DNA of 64,000 bases from Shewanella sp. MBTL60-112-B2 (GCF_019655055.1 NZ_BPFA01000015.1:1-64000), one strand, 5' to 3'; shown: positions 16,282-26,373, counted from the stretch's first letter. Notes: generated by a model from the sequence alone, not told the origin. Made by a program: numbers and translations.

Positions 16282-19200
16282 ATGAAACTCCGTCACTCTC
16301 TCGTATGCTGCATGCTTGCCTTAGGCACCATTAGTGTTTCTCCCTCTTTTGCCGCTGAGTCCACAGTAAAGCCTGGTTACTTCCGCGCGCCAGCTTTAAA
16401 TCAACAGACCTTAGTCTTTACCGCAGAAGGTGATCTTTGGACGCAGTCTCTTGGTGAGGCTCAAGCAAAACGCCTGACGAGCTTACCAGCACAGGAGCTC
16501 GGAGCGACCATTTCCCCCGATGGCAAGTCTGTGGCTTATATGGCCAATTATGAAGGCTCAACTGAGGTCTACGTTATTCCTATTGCTGGTGGACAGGCTA
16601 AACGGGTGAGCTTTGAAAATAGCCGAGTACGCGTTCAGGGCTGGACTGCTGATGGCAAGGTGCTTTATTCAACCGATAATGCATTTGGCCCAGCGAACTA
16701 CTGGGTGTTAAGAACCGTCGATCCCGACACTTTGATAACGGAAGACTTACCACTAGCCGATGCGATTGAAGGCGCTATAGATGACAAGGGAGAATACCTC
16801 TACTTCACTCGATTTGGTCTGCAGACCACAGGTGACAACGCTAAGGTTTATCGTGGCGGTGCTAAAGGCGAGTTGTGGAAGTTCAAGTTAGGCAGTAAGC
16901 AAGAAGCCACGCCTCTGACTCAAACTCATCAAGGCTCTGTCAGGCAGCCAATGTTGTGGCAGTCGCGCCTCTATTTTATAAGCGATAGCGATGGTAATGA
17001 CAACATCTGGTCAATGGCCACAGATGGCAGTGACATTAAGCAGCATACTCATTATAAAGAGTGGCAAGTTCGTGCGGCTCGTCTAAATCAAGGCCGCATT
17101 GTGTTTCAGCAAGGCGCCGATATTAAATTGTTCGATATTGCGTCTGGTAAAGAGCAGGCTCTCGATATTGAACTGGTCTCCGACTTTGCACAAAAGCGTG
17201 AGCATTGGGTACAAGAGCCAATGAAGTACGCCACGTCCACCACTCTTGCCCCTAATGGCGATAAGGTGGTGATCACGGCGCGAAGTCATGTGGCAATAGC
17301 GGGCACGGATGGTCAACGCTTAGTTGAAATCGCATTGCCAGAGCAGAGTCGTGTACGTAATGCGGTAATGAGCACAAATGGCGCTTGGGTTTACGGGATT
17401 AGTGACGCCTCTGGTGAACAAGAAGTATGGCAGTTTGCAGCCGATGGCAGTGATAATTCTAAGCAACTGACTAAAGATGCCAAAACACTTAAGCTGAGTT
17501 TGCACCTGTCCCCTGATGGGCGCTATCTAGCTCATGATGACTACGACGGCAATGTTTGGTTACTGGATCTTAAAAAGGGCAGCAATAAAAAGATCATCAC
17601 TCAAGGTGAAGGTCTTGGACCTTATGCCGATATCGTCTGGTCAGCAGATGGCCGCTTTATTGCCTTAACTAAGGCCGAAATGGGTAAGGCTCGGCCGCAA
17701 ATCGTGCTGTACTCATTAAAGAATAACCGGGCAGAATCATTAACTAGCGACAAGTACGAGTCATTTTCACCAAGCTTCAGCGCCGATGGCGATTGGTTAT
17801 ATTTCTTGTCTAATCGAAAGTTTGTCTCCACTCCTAGCTCACCTTGGGGAGACAGAAACTTAGGCCCTATGTTCGATAAGCGCACTCAAGTGTTTGCTAT
17901 TGCCTTAAATGAAGATGCGCGCTTTGCTTTCCAAAAGCCCAATGAGCTGATGTCTGAAGCTAAAAAGTCCGATGACGATGAGATAGAAACAGAAGTCGAT
18001 TGGCAAGGGCTATCTAGTCGCCTATGGCAAGTGCCGATTGCTGCGGGGAACTATGACTCTCTGCAGATGGCCAAAGATAAGTTTTATCTGCTCGATACAT
18101 CAACTAGTGGCAAGTCGACACTTAAACTGGTGAAGTTTGACGCGCTTAGCCCTAAGGTTGAAACTTTCTCTAAAGATGTTGGCGAGTACCAACTGTCTCA
18201 AGATGGCGAAAAGCTGTTTATCCGTAAGCAGTCTAAGCAGGGCAGTGAAATGCTGATTGTCGATGCAGGTGACAAGCTTCCTAAAGAGCTTAACCACGCC
18301 AAAGTTCAAACCAATTTATGGCAACTCGCCATTGAACCCGCGAGCGAGTGGCAGCAGATGTTTGAAGATGCCTGGTTAATGCATAGAGACTCTTTTTATG
18401 ACAAAAACATGCGCGGTTTAGACTGGCAAGCAACCAAAGCTAAATATCAACCTCTGGTCGACAGACTCACTGACCGACATGAGCTTAATGATATCTTTAT
18501 GCAGATGATGGGGGAGCTAGATTCACTCCACTCTCAGGTGCGTGGTGGTGATACACCTAAAGATGCCGATAAAGCTAAGTCGGCAAGCTTAGGGGCGCGT
18601 CTTGAGCAAACTAAAGCTGGGGTAGTTATTGAACATATTTATCAGGGCGACCCAGAGTTACCAGAACAGGCTGCACCGCTAATGCAGATGGGCGTGAACG
18701 CAAAGGTAGGTGATGTAATTGTTGCTATCAATGCTAAGAAGCTAACCAGTATTGCCGATGTGACTAAACTTTTGCGTAACCAAGGTGGCAAGCAGGTATT
18801 GCTGACCCTTAAGCGTGGCAGTAAAACACACCAGACCATAGTTAAACCGGTCTCGGCGTCTAAAAATGCCAAGCTAAGGTATGTTGATTGGGTACGACAC
18901 AACAGCGATGAGGTGACTCAAAGCAGCGATGGTAAGATAGGTTATTTGCACCTATACGCGATGGGAAGCGGTGATATTGCCAGCTTTGCACGTGAGTTTT
19001 ATGCCAATGTCGACAAAGATGGTTTGATTATTGACGTGCGCCGTAATCGTGGTGGCAATATTGATAGCTGGATCATCGAAAAGCTACTACGTCGAACTTG
19101 GGCGTTTTGGGCACCCACTCATGGTACTCCGTCGGGTAATATGCAGCAGACCTTTAGGGGGCAGTTGGTCGTGTTGACCGATCAGTTGACCTATTCAGAT

Positions 19201-19560
19201 GGCGAAACCTTCTCTGCCGGCGTTAAGGCATTAGGGCTTGCTCCTTTGATAGGTAAACAGACAGCGGGCGCAGGTGTTTGGCTCTCAGGTCGTAACTCGC
19301 TGACTGATAAAGGTATGGCGAGGGTTGCCGAGTATCCTCAATATGCGATGGATGGCAGTTGGATCATCGAAGGTCGTGGCGTTAGCCCAGATATTGAAGT
19401 GGATAACTTACCTTATGCTACATTTAGCGGCGCGGATGCGCAGTTAGAAAAAGCGATAAGCTACTTGAAGGGAGCGCTACAAAAGCAACCGACTCAAGAA
19501 TTGACGCCAAAGCCTATGCCAATCAAAGGCATGGCTGAAGACGTACATAAGGCGTTTTAA
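16282..19560 (+). CDS. Tricorn-like S41 family serine protease
   Basis: The 1092-residue exported protein has a signal peptide (cleavage likely after SVSPSFA). The N-terminal half holds TolB/tricorn-type beta-propeller repeats, seen as recurring SPDGKSVAY, SADGRFIAL and SADGDWLYF units. Next come a tricorn core region (MHRDSFYDKNMRGLDW), a PDZ domain (GVVIEHIYQGD to VLLTLKRGS), and a C-terminal S41 catalytic domain with DVRRNRGG and TYSDGETFSAG, whose serine is the expected nucleophile. It likely degrades oligopeptides in the periplasm. ATG 16282 is chosen because the signal peptide starts there; the in-frame upstream frame from 16186 has no ribosome-binding site. Confidence 0.93.
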   Translation: MKLRHSLVCCMLALGTISVSPSFAAESTVKPGYFRAPALNQQTLVFTAEGDLWTQSLGEAQAKRLTSLPAQELGATISPDGKSVAYMANYEGSTEVYVIPIAGGQAKRVSFENSRVRVQGWTADGKVLYSTDNAFGPANYWVLRTVDPDTLITEDLPLADAIEGAIDDKGEYLYFTRFGLQTTGDNAKVYRGGAKGELWKFKLGSKQEATPLTQTHQGSVRQPMLWQSRLYFISDSDGNDNIWSMATDGSDIKQHTHYKEWQVRAARLNQGRIVFQQGADIKLFDIASGKEQALDIELVSDFAQKREHWVQEPMKYATSTTLAPNGDKVVITARSHVAIAGTDGQRLVEIALPEQSRVRNAVMSTNGAWVYGISDASGEQEVWQFAADGSDNSKQLTKDAKTLKLSLHLSPDGRYLAHDDYDGNVWLLDLKKGSNKKIITQGEGLGPYADIVWSADGRFIALTKAEMGKARPQIVLYSLKNNRAESLTSDKYESFSPSFSADGDWLYFLSNRKFVSTPSSPWGDRNLGPMFDKRTQVFAIALNEDARFAFQKPNELMSEAKKSDDDEIETEVDWQGLSSRLWQVPIAAGNYDSLQMAKDKFYLLDTSTSGKSTLKLVKFDALSPKVETFSKDVGEYQLSQDGEKLFIRKQSKQGSEMLIVDAGDKLPKELNHAKVQTNLWQLAIEPASEWQQMFEDAWLMHRDSFYDKNMRGLDWQATKAKYQPLVDRLTDRHELNDIFMQMMGELDSLHSQVRGGDTPKDADKAKSASLGARLEQTKAGVVIEHIYQGDPELPEQAAPLMQMGVNAKVGDVIVAINAKKLTSIADVTKLLRNQGGKQVLLTLKRGSKTHQTIVKPVSASKNAKLRYVDWVRHNSDEVTQSSDGKIGYLHLYAMGSGDIASFAREFYANVDKDGLIIDVRRNRGGNIDSWIIEKLLRRTWAFWAPTHGTPSGNMQQTFRGQLVVLTDQLTYSDGETFSAGVKALGLAPLIGKQTAGAGVWLSGRNSLTDKGMARVAEYPQYAMDGSWIIEGRGVSPDIEVDNLPYATFSGADAQLEKAISYLKGALQKQPTQELTPKPMPIKGMAEDVHKAF

Positions 19561-19931
19561 AGGCTCTAAGCGCCAATTTCTAATTATATAGGAATTGGCG
19601 CTTAATCACTGTTTTGGACGTTATAAACTGAGCCCCCCTGGTTAATATTGTCAGTTATTGACCTATTCAAATAAAAAACTCTCATAAAGCCTTGCCTAAA
19701 AATCATCCTAATTTCGCCTGAATCGGTTACCAATTTAAGACCTTTTACTCATCTATGGTTTGTAAATGTTTGGTTTGTGAATAAATTTGGTAAAACTATT
19801 GTATGTTAACTGTTTAAGACACTAAACTGGTTAAAAATAGCTCGGTTAATTGAGTGTTAACAGACAGCAATATTGAGTGCGTGTACTAATCGTAATTAGA
19901 TACAGGCTTATCGGCGACTAAAGGGATGAGT
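19561..19931. other. Intergenic region with a hairpin after the tricorn gene
   Basis: At 19568-19603 the arms AAGCGCCAATT and AATTGGCGCTT form a long stem without a good T tract, so it may be a weak terminator or an mRNA-stabilising hairpin. The rest is AT-rich and probably carries the promoter of the export pair. I see no gene. Confidence 0.5.
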
Positions 19932-21077
19932 ATGACTGAAGAAAAGGGTGTGGCTGTAAGCGAGGACGTTACAAGAAGTGAGCAGAGTAACGAGCCCGAG
20001 CAAAGCGAAAATAAAAAGAACAATAAAATTCGTAAAGCTACTAATATCATCTTAATTGTCGTTAGTTTTCTATTTGTTTTTCATCTCATTGCTGACCGAT
20101 TTATCCCGTCAACGGATCTCGGTCGCATTCGTGGTTATGTGGTTCCCATCAGCCCTCAAGTGTCCGGTGAGATAATTGATATTTTAGTTGAGCCTAACAC
20201 CTTAATAAAACAAGGTGACGTTCTCGCTAAGATCAACCCTCAAGATTATGAAATCGCGCTGCATCAGGCAGAGCAATCACTCAAAAAAGCCGGGCAAAAT
20301 GTTGGTGCCCAAACAGCCAATGTTGCAGCCGCTCAAGCTAAGGTCACCAATGCTCAGGCCAATTTAACCAATGCTCAAGTTCAATCTAAGCGTATTTTTG
20401 CCATGGTTGATAAAGCGGTGATGTCTAAGGCAGATGCCGATAATGCAAGAGCCGAGTTAACTAAGGCTGAAGCAGGCGTTGCCAGCGCTAAAGCTGATTT
20501 AGCCAAAGCACAGGAGCGTTTAGGCGCCGAGGGTGAGAATAATACCAATGTTAAATCTGCATTATTGAGTCTAGAGAAAGCTCAGCTAGATTTAACCCGA
20601 ACTTCTATTACAGCTCCAACCAATGGTGTCGCGTCTAACTTTCGATTAAAAGAGGGCATTTACGCCAGTGCAGGTCAGCCTGTGATGACCTTTATTTCGT
20701 CGGAAGATGTATGGATTGAAGCTTACTTTAGGGAAAACAGTTTAGGTAATATGCAGCCAGGTGACAAAGTAGAGTTTGCCCTCGACTATGCACCAGGAGA
20801 GGTCTTTCAAGCAACGGTTGGCAGCATAGATTACGGTATCGACTGGGGCCAGAGCGAGCAGACTGGAAAATTAGCACAAGTCACAGGTCAAACGGGCTGG
20901 TTACGTCAATCTCAGCGTTTCCCTGTTACTATTGTATTGCCTGCTGATGAAGCGGTGGGCTTAAGACGAGTCGGCGGCCAAGCCGATGTAATTGTCTATA
21001 CCAGTGACAGCAGTATCATTAACCTCTTTGGTAAGTTCTGGATCCGCCTAGTAAGCTGGTTCTCTTATGTCAGATAG
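19932..21077 (+). CDS. HlyD/EmrA-type membrane fusion protein
   Basis: The 381-residue periplasmic adaptor has one N-terminal membrane helix (about residues 35-55). A split biotinyl-lipoyl domain (GYVVPISPQVSGEIIDILVEP, then TSITAPTNGVASNFRLKEG) flanks a long Ala/Lys/Gln coiled-coil hairpin, and a beta-barrel end domain follows. It would bridge an inner-membrane partner to an outer-membrane channel. I use ATG 19932, because AAGGG lies six bases upstream; the ATG at 19926 is too close to that site. It overlaps the DUF2955 gene by 11 bp. The exported substrate (aromatic acids or drugs in relatives) is unknown. Confidence 0.9.
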   Translation: MTEEKGVAVSEDVTRSEQSNEPEQSENKKNNKIRKATNIILIVVSFLFVFHLIADRFIPSTDLGRIRGYVVPISPQVSGEIIDILVEPNTLIKQGDVLAKINPQDYEIALHQAEQSLKKAGQNVGAQTANVAAAQAKVTNAQANLTNAQVQSKRIFAMVDKAVMSKADADNARAELTKAEAGVASAKADLAKAQERLGAEGENNTNVKSALLSLEKAQLDLTRTSITAPTNGVASNFRLKEGIYASAGQPVMTFISSEDVWIEAYFRENSLGNMQPGDKVEFALDYAPGEVFQATVGSIDYGIDWGQSEQTGKLAQVTGQTGWLRQSQRFPVTIVLPADEAVGLRRVGGQADVIVYTSDSSIINLFGKFWIRLVSWFSYVR

Positions 21078-22137
21078 CAATCAACAGCAGAGCTCGATTG
21101 CTTCAGCAAATAGCCAAAATGCGACTGAAGAGGCCATTTATACTCGTAGGGTATTGCGTTTTACCCTCGGGATAGGCCTTGCGGTAGCCGTGTCAGCCAT
21201 TTGGGCTTGGCCGTTAGCCTTTATCGTCCCGGTATTTGTGGCTAAGTTTTTGGTTGATAGACAAGAGCCGACAATGCAGACCGTGTATGAGTTGCTTATC
21301 TCCATGATCTGTACCATAGGCTTAGCCTGGTTAGTGAGTTTTGGACCGACGCAATACCCTATGGTGTTATTGCCATTGCTCGCCATGATGATGCTGTGGG
21401 GCTATTACTTATTTAGCGATCCTAAGTGGAACTTCTTCGCCACCATTTTTATTGTGGCGACCTTGCTGCTGCCATACTTAAGTTTATTACAGCCCGGCGC
21501 GGCGATAATGGTGGGGGTCGGCTTGAGCTTTTCTGGCGTAGTGGCAGTGACTATCTTTGCATTACTGCATGCCTTGTTGCCGGACCTTTCTCCTCAAAAA
21601 GAGCAGTTAGCTAGCGCAGAACAAAGTCACGATGAGCGAACCCATGAGGCATTTCGCGCGCTAATTATCGCTTTCCCGGTGATCTGTTTCTTCTATTTCC
21701 TCGAGATCTCAGGTGCGCTACTGACCATGATCTTTATCGCCATCTTATCCTTGCAAGCTGCAGGGGCTAAAAGTATTAAGGTGAGTTTGTTTTTGCTGGT
21801 GACCAATGGAATTGGCGGCGCGTTAGCCGTGGTGTTCTATAACTTGCTCACCATAGTCCCTGAGATCCAATTTTATATTGGTATGTCTATGTTAGCGGCT
21901 TTGTTTTTTGGCCAAAAAATCTATGCAGAGCCGGCTAAAGCCCCTCTTTATGCAGGGATCTTATCGGCACTACTTGTGGTTGTGGGCTCAACGGCATCAT
22001 CGACCGATAAAGATGTGGCAGTCAATTTTTACCTGAGGATCTTGCAACTATTTTTAGTGGGCGTTTACATGATTTTCGCTTCTTTCTTTTTAGAATCTAG
22101 AGACTGGAAATTCTTAAAGAAGCGTAACAGCTTATAA
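21067..22137 (+). CDS. DUF2955/FUSC-like inner-membrane protein
   Basis: The 356-residue polytopic protein has about ten hydrophobic segments in two blocks (residues 28-170 and 195-345) around a hydrophilic loop (SPQKEQLASAEQSHDERTHEA). This matches DUF2955 proteins, which belong to the fusaric-acid-resistance/aromatic acid exporter group and are normally encoded next to an HlyD-type adaptor, as here. The 11-bp overlap with the adaptor gene indicates one operon and a joint complex. No outer-membrane factor gene is adjacent, so a TolC-type channel from elsewhere would be needed. Confidence 0.85.
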   Translation: MSDSNQQQSSIASANSQNATEEAIYTRRVLRFTLGIGLAVAVSAIWAWPLAFIVPVFVAKFLVDRQEPTMQTVYELLISMICTIGLAWLVSFGPTQYPMVLLPLLAMMMLWGYYLFSDPKWNFFATIFIVATLLLPYLSLLQPGAAIMVGVGLSFSGVVAVTIFALLHALLPDLSPQKEQLASAEQSHDERTHEAFRALIIAFPVICFFYFLEISGALLTMIFIAILSLQAAGAKSIKVSLFLLVTNGIGGALAVVFYNLLTIVPEIQFYIGMSMLAALFFGQKIYAEPAKAPLYAGILSALLVVVGSTASSTDKDVAVNFYLRILQLFLVGVYMIFASFFLESRDWKFLKKRNSL

Positions 22138-22392
22138 AACAAAAGTTATTAACTGTCATTAAATGGCAATTACTGAGTCAGTATAAGCGGTAGTATGGAG
22201 ATCAGATCACGTAAAGTTGAGTATCCCCTTTGAGATTACGCTTGGTTAAGGGGCGGTTAAGCAAAATTTTGTTATATAACTGAATCAATGACTTGGTTCA
22301 TATGCTATATGTTAATGGCGCAGAGTATTAATCAGTAGATATCACAGAGAGAGTGCATCGGCCACTCAACATTTATCGATAAGGATGAAACA

Positions 22393-22977
22393 ATGTTTCG
22401 ACTAAATAAACTTAAACTAGCAGCAGTAGCGCTACCAGTATTACTTGTTGGTTGTGCAACAGGTGACACCCCTGAAGCAAAGAAAATGCATGCGAGAGAA
22501 GAAACGCAAGCAGCACTTCAGGAGATCTATACCGAGCATCCAGCGGCTAAAACAGCGGTTTCTAATTCGGTTGGCTATGTAGTTTGTACTGGTAGTAATA
22601 GCTATCTGTTTGCCTTATCGACCGGTGGGGGGATCTGTGTTTTACATGAAGGCGGCAAGGTTTCTTACTACCGCTTTGCAACGGGCGGTGTAGGCGCGGG
22701 TATTGGCTGGAAGCAAATGGCGTTTGTTCAAGCCTTTACTGAGCGTTCGGCATTAACACGCTTTAAAGAGTCAGGATATGAAGGCCAAGCTCAGGCTGAG
22801 GCAAGTGCTGAATACGAAGGAAGTGGTGATCAGGCATCGGCAAACCAGTCTGTTGACGTGTCAGGGGTGAAGACTTATCAAGTTAACTTGATGGGCGCTG
22901 CGGCTCAGGCAACGGTACAAGGTTATAAATATTGGGAAACCGATTTTACCGATGATTTTGTCGAAAATGATGGCTAG
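22393..22977 (+). CDS. SYLF-like lipoprotein
   Basis: The 194-residue protein begins with a lipoprotein signal ending LLVGC (lipobox Cys21). The body follows the pattern of SYLF/Ysc84-type lipid-binding domains: HPAAKTAVSNSVGYVVC, then the glycine-rich STGGGICVLHEGGKVSYYRFATGGVGAGIGWKQ, then ALTRFKESGYEGQAQAEASAEY. Family members bind phospholipids; bacterial roles are poorly defined. ATAAGGA lies seven bases before the ATG, and a hairpin terminator follows. The similarity is by pattern, so the domain name is probable rather than certain. Confidence 0.75.
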   Translation: MFRLNKLKLAAVALPVLLVGCATGDTPEAKKMHAREETQAALQEIYTEHPAAKTAVSNSVGYVVCTGSNSYLFALSTGGGICVLHEGGKVSYYRFATGGVGAGIGWKQMAFVQAFTERSALTRFKESGYEGQAQAEASAEYEGSGDQASANQSVDVSGVKTYQVNLMGAAAQATVQGYKYWETDFTDDFVENDG

Positions 22978-23000
22978 AGTTTAGTCATTGCCCGGTATTA

Positions 23001-23030
23001 AAAAGCTAGGTTTTTACCTAGCTATTTTTG
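23001..23030 (+). terminator. Terminator after the SYLF lipoprotein gene
   Basis: The stem AAAAGCTAGGT-ttt-ACCTAGCTATTTTT has A and T tracts on both sides. It may also serve the convergent OsmC gene. Confidence 0.82.
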
Positions 23031-23056
23031 TGGCTTAATGGTCACTTAAAAGGTAC

Positions 23057-23500
23057 CTATTTGATCTCGAATACAGTCTCAGGGCTTAAGCTATTAGCAA
23101 TAAAACAGTTACTGTGAGACTTTTCATGGATCTTGTCTAGCACCTCTTGTTCGACTTCAGTCGAAAACTCAATCTTTGGGTTTAAGACAATTTTACTGAC
23201 AAAGATTTTTCCTGCTGAGTTCTTACCAAGTTCTGCATAGGCATTATCTTGATACGAGACAATGGGTAAGCGTTTTAGGTGTGCAATTGTCAGGAAAGTT
23301 AACATATGGCAAGAAGAAAGCGCCGCCAATAGACTTTCCTCAGGATTAACATTCTCAGGATTACCGCTATATTCTGGTGCGGAAGAACCGTTAACTTGTT
23401 GGCCACTGCCAAAGGTAATTTGATGATCGCGACAAAACTTTTGTGGATCGTTTATAGGCTCCTCAGGGGCGGTCCAACAGAGGTTGATTTTAAAGCTCAT
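23057..23500 (-). CDS. OsmC family peroxiredoxin-like protein
   Basis: The 147-residue cytoplasmic protein has the OsmC/Ohr pattern: NPEESLLAALSSCHMLTFL with the first redox Cys (residue 64), and SHSNCFIANSL with the second (residue 132). The pair forms the peroxidatic and resolving cysteines that reduce organic peroxides in characterised members. It is a single gene read toward the SYLF lipoprotein gene. The sequence does not clearly separate OsmC from related subfamilies. Confidence 0.88.
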   Translation of the reverse strand: MSFKINLCWTAPEEPINDPQKFCRDHQITFGSGQQVNGSSAPEYSGNPENVNPEESLLAALSSCHMLTFLTIAHLKRLPIVSYQDNAYAELGKNSAGKIFVSKIVLNPKIEFSTEVEQEVLDKIHEKSHSNCFIANSLSPETVFEIK

Positions 23501-23751
23501 AAGGTTAACTCATTTAATTCGTGAATAACTCGCGCTGCAGGGTATGACTAGGTTTAAGCGATTTGGCTAGGATTTGCTAGTTAAATTGCAGCAACTTCAA
23601 AATAATTAAACGAAAGTGTACTCGCACTAAAGAGGGCGAGAGTTTGATTTTAATCAAAAGCATCACGGTTGTGTGTTAGTGAGGGGGATTACAGGGGGAA
23701 AAAGCTTTGCTATAAGAACTGAGTCAAACTCCCTTGAATAAGGAGGCGTCG

Positions 23752-24210
23752 CTAATTACTCTCCATAGAGTTTTGGCTTGTTTTTACGTAGATTTGCATG
23801 TTAGCAATCTGGTGTTGTTGGGACTTAGCGTTCACTGTTGCTGCCCGAGCATCATCATTTTTAGACAGGTAGTAGGCTGTGGCTGGAGAGATACCACTGT
23901 TGCTGCCAGTGGCGATATTCGCCATATCAGCATAGATTTGATACTGCACCATTGCTTTTTTATATTGCACATAAGCTTCGGCTTTCTCACCATTATTGGG
24001 TCGTTCACTTGGATCCGGACGTGTTTGCGAAGGTTGAGATATAGGGTCTTGATTGCTTAACGCTATCGCTTTAGAACTGAGAGTTAGGGTGTCAGTTTGT
24101 GCTGTTAACTTAGGTTCTTGATTAGCTTGATAGCACATGTTCTGGCTATGATTTGGAACGTTTGACGGCGTAGTCAATTGTTGCGAGCTGTGGTTTGAAA
24201 CAAGCATCAT
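23752..24210 (-). CDS. Hypothetical hydrophilic protein
   Basis: The 152-residue product is rich in Ser, Gln, Asn and Thr and has no signal peptide or membrane segment. The N-terminal part is low-complexity. The C-terminal half (KAEAYVQYKKAMVQYQIYADMANIATGSN) looks alpha-helical. I prefer this strand to the overlapping plus-strand frame because the protein has ordinary soluble composition and the gene is followed by a gap and preceded by GAGA close to the ATG. No family is recognised. Confidence 0.5.
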   Translation of the reverse strand: MMLVSNHSSQQLTTPSNVPNHSQNMCYQANQEPKLTAQTDTLTLSSKAIALSNQDPISQPSQTRPDPSERPNNGEKAEAYVQYKKAMVQYQIYADMANIATGSNSGISPATAYYLSKNDDARAATVNAKSQQHQIANMQIYVKTSQNSMESN

Positions 24211-24314
24211 TTCTCTAAGTCAGTTTTAAATATGTCAACACCTTAGCGCTAGTTAGCTGTATGTAAGCTGAATCATTTTACGTCAGCTTTCATTCCCTGC
24301 TTATCAGATAGAAA

Positions 24315-24357
24315 ACAGCCTTTTGTGCGCGCTTTTATTGCGATGCAAAAGGCTGCT
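24315..24357 (-). terminator. Hairpin downstream of the DUF3325 gene
   Basis: The arms CAGCCTTTTG and CAAAAGGCTG enclose a loop with a further GCGC pairing. It lies between two minus-strand genes and probably ends the DUF3649-PepSY-DUF3325 transcript. Confidence 0.65.
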
Positions 24358-24396
24358 TTATTTGCTAAACCATAGTGATATTAGGCCGCTATATTT

Positions 24397-24723
24397 TTAG
24401 TTAAAGCCCACCAAAACGGAGCTTAGTAGAGTACTTAGCGCCATAGAATAAGGCAGAAACTTAGCGCGGTAGCTTAAGGTTAGAATGACCAATAGCCCTG
24501 CAAAGGACAAAAACCCGAAAAACAAAATGCTACCGTAAGCGCCTCCGAGGCTTGTTATGCAGCCCCAATAAGTGCCTGCGATGGCGAGCCAACCTGCAAG
24601 ATATAAAACCTTAGCCTGTGTTGGGCTAGGAGCACTACCAAAAGTATCTCGGTAGTGTGAAAACATGGCCAGCGCTAATAAGCCAAATGCAAGGTAGCTA
24701 AATCCTAAAAGACTTAAAATCAC
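24397..24723 (-). CDS. DUF3325-type small membrane protein
   Basis: The 108-residue protein has four hydrophobic segments, with SHYRDTFGSAPS after the first, as in DUF3325 proteins. It is the last gene of a three-gene minus-strand cassette, three bases after the PepSY gene. DUF3325, PepSY and DUF3649 proteins are commonly encoded together near TonB-dependent siderophore receptors, which suggests a role in handling siderophore-iron at the inner membrane. No receptor is present in this window. The molecular function is unknown. Confidence 0.8.
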   Translation of the reverse strand: MILSLLGFSYLAFGLLALAMFSHYRDTFGSAPSPTQAKVLYLAGWLAIAGTYWGCITSLGGAYGSILFFGFLSFAGLLVILTLSYRAKFLPYSMALSTLLSSVLVGFN

Positions 24724-24726
24724 CGC

Positions 24727-26370
24727 TTATACTCCTTCTTTTGTCGCTGATGAGGTGTCGACTCTTAGCTGATTATTCTCACAGCGTGTACGCACGGTTC
24801 TTTTAGATATGACATCTTGTTTAGCACCAAGTTTCGTTGTCGCGAAAATAAGTGATAAGCCAATCACTACGCACATTAAATCAAATCCCACTAAAGGCCA
24901 CTGCTCTTGTGCAATGTTACTTAATAGGTCGCTATTTGAGGTCAGTGCGTTTAAGGCTGGAATGGCAATTAGGCTGGTAGCCGTTACCGTCATAACAAGG
25001 CGCCAGGCGCTAAGCGTACGGTTAAAACAGGCTATTAATCCCACAAAAGCGAGTGCGATAAAGAAGCTATTAACTTCCCATTGTGCTCGATTAACTAAAT
25101 CCACAGGTAGCAGACGATTAGCGTAAAAGAAGCTCGCAGTGGCTAAAGGCAGACCAGTAATAAAGGTTAGGTTGAGTCCTTCAACTAGGCGTAGGCCCAA
25201 ACTGGCTTTGTGACCTTGTTTAATTTGCTTTTGTTGTTTCTGACGGATCTTAACCGCCCAGAGTAATGTGCCAGTTGTAATCATGGCGCAGCCTAGGATA
25301 CCGCTAATGAAAAATAGCACGCGCAGTATTGGCTCTGCGAAACGTCCGGTATGCAAGGCTATTAAAGTATCATGAGTGTTATGTGCACCCGAGTCAGGCT
25401 CTATACCGGCATTGAGTAATTCGGCATTGGTACCGTTAAAGGTTATTGCCGTTCTTCTGTCAGTCACTGCTTCACCGGTCTCTTTGTAGAAATTAACTCG
25501 GCTATTTTGATCGCTCGGGTTATTAACAACGACTTGTTTAAGCTGAGCATCGCCCCAGATATTTGTTACCTCGGGTAATAACGCATTCAGAGATACGGTT
25601 TGCGCTTCAATGCCTACAGGTTTAACGAGTACTCTGCTTGGTCTTAACTCCTTACTAAAGGCTTTAAAGTCGCCATCATAGGCCGTAATGACCCCCCATG
25701 GCATATACATCACCATCAGCGTTACAAGACCTGTATAGGTGATCATCAGGTGATAAGGCAGAGCAAGTACCGAGCTGACATTATGGGCGTCTAACCATGA
25801 GCGACTGCCTTTGTTACGTCTAAAGCTGAAAAAGTCTTTAAAAATACGCTTATGGATCACTACGCCGCTAATCAGTGCTAAGAGCATAAACATGGTACAA
25901 AAGCCGACTATCCAACGAGCGACTTTAGCTGGCATGTAGTGCAAGTCAAAGTGCAAACGATAGAAAAAGTGCCCGCCTTTTGATTCACGTACCTCTGTGA
26001 CCAGCTCCTCGGAGTCTGTTTTGACAATATGCTCAATAAATTTACCCCTACGCTGACCGTCCTTTGGCTGTGTTTGCCAGCTGTAACTCATATAAGGCTT
26101 GCGGTCGGTAGGGAAATTTACTCGCCAGTCTCGCGCGTCTGGAGCATGCTGTTGTAGATAGCGTTGAGCGCGCTCAAGTTCATTGCTGACCTGGGTAGCA
26201 TCATACTGTTGGAACACATCTTTATGCAGTTCTGGTTTGCTCCACAACGTCATTTCATAACGGTAGTAACTTAATGTGCCAGCAAAAAACACCAGTAATA
26301 ATATCCAGCATACGAGTAAGCCAACCCAAGTATGCAGCCAAGTCATGCTGCGAAAAAAAGTCTCTTTCAT
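24727..26370 (-). CDS. PepSY-associated transmembrane protein (putative ferrisiderophore reductase-like)
   Basis: The 547-residue inner-membrane protein starts with the family hallmark FFRSMTWLHTWVGLLVCWILLLVFFAGTL. A large periplasmic loop with PepSY-like sequence follows. The second membrane region holds histidines likely to ligate heme (LIALHTGRFAEPILR and HNVSSVLALPYHLMITYTGL), and the C terminus has several more helices. Related proteins are linked to reductive release of siderophore iron. It overlaps closely with its neighbours, DUF3649 upstream and DUF3325 downstream (3-bp gaps), so the three form one operon. Confidence 0.85.
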   Translation of the reverse strand: MKETFFRSMTWLHTWVGLLVCWILLLVFFAGTLSYYRYEMTLWSKPELHKDVFQQYDATQVSNELERAQRYLQQHAPDARDWRVNFPTDRKPYMSYSWQTQPKDGQRRGKFIEHIVKTDSEELVTEVRESKGGHFFYRLHFDLHYMPAKVARWIVGFCTMFMLLALISGVVIHKRIFKDFFSFRRNKGSRSWLDAHNVSSVLALPYHLMITYTGLVTLMVMYMPWGVITAYDGDFKAFSKELRPSRVLVKPVGIEAQTVSLNALLPEVTNIWGDAQLKQVVVNNPSDQNSRVNFYKETGEAVTDRRTAITFNGTNAELLNAGIEPDSGAHNTHDTLIALHTGRFAEPILRVLFFISGILGCAMITTGTLLWAVKIRQKQQKQIKQGHKASLGLRLVEGLNLTFITGLPLATASFFYANRLLPVDLVNRAQWEVNSFFIALAFVGLIACFNRTLSAWRLVMTVTATSLIAIPALNALTSNSDLLSNIAQEQWPLVGFDLMCVVIGLSLIFATTKLGAKQDVISKRTVRTRCENNQLRVDTSSATKEGV

Positions 26371-26373
26371 TGT

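Noticed and set aside
23734..24060. 108-codon plus-strand frame overlapping the hypothetical protein at 23752-24210
   Set aside because: It is Cys- and His-rich with irregular hydrophobic patches, and the opposite-strand protein has normal soluble composition. Some doubt remains.
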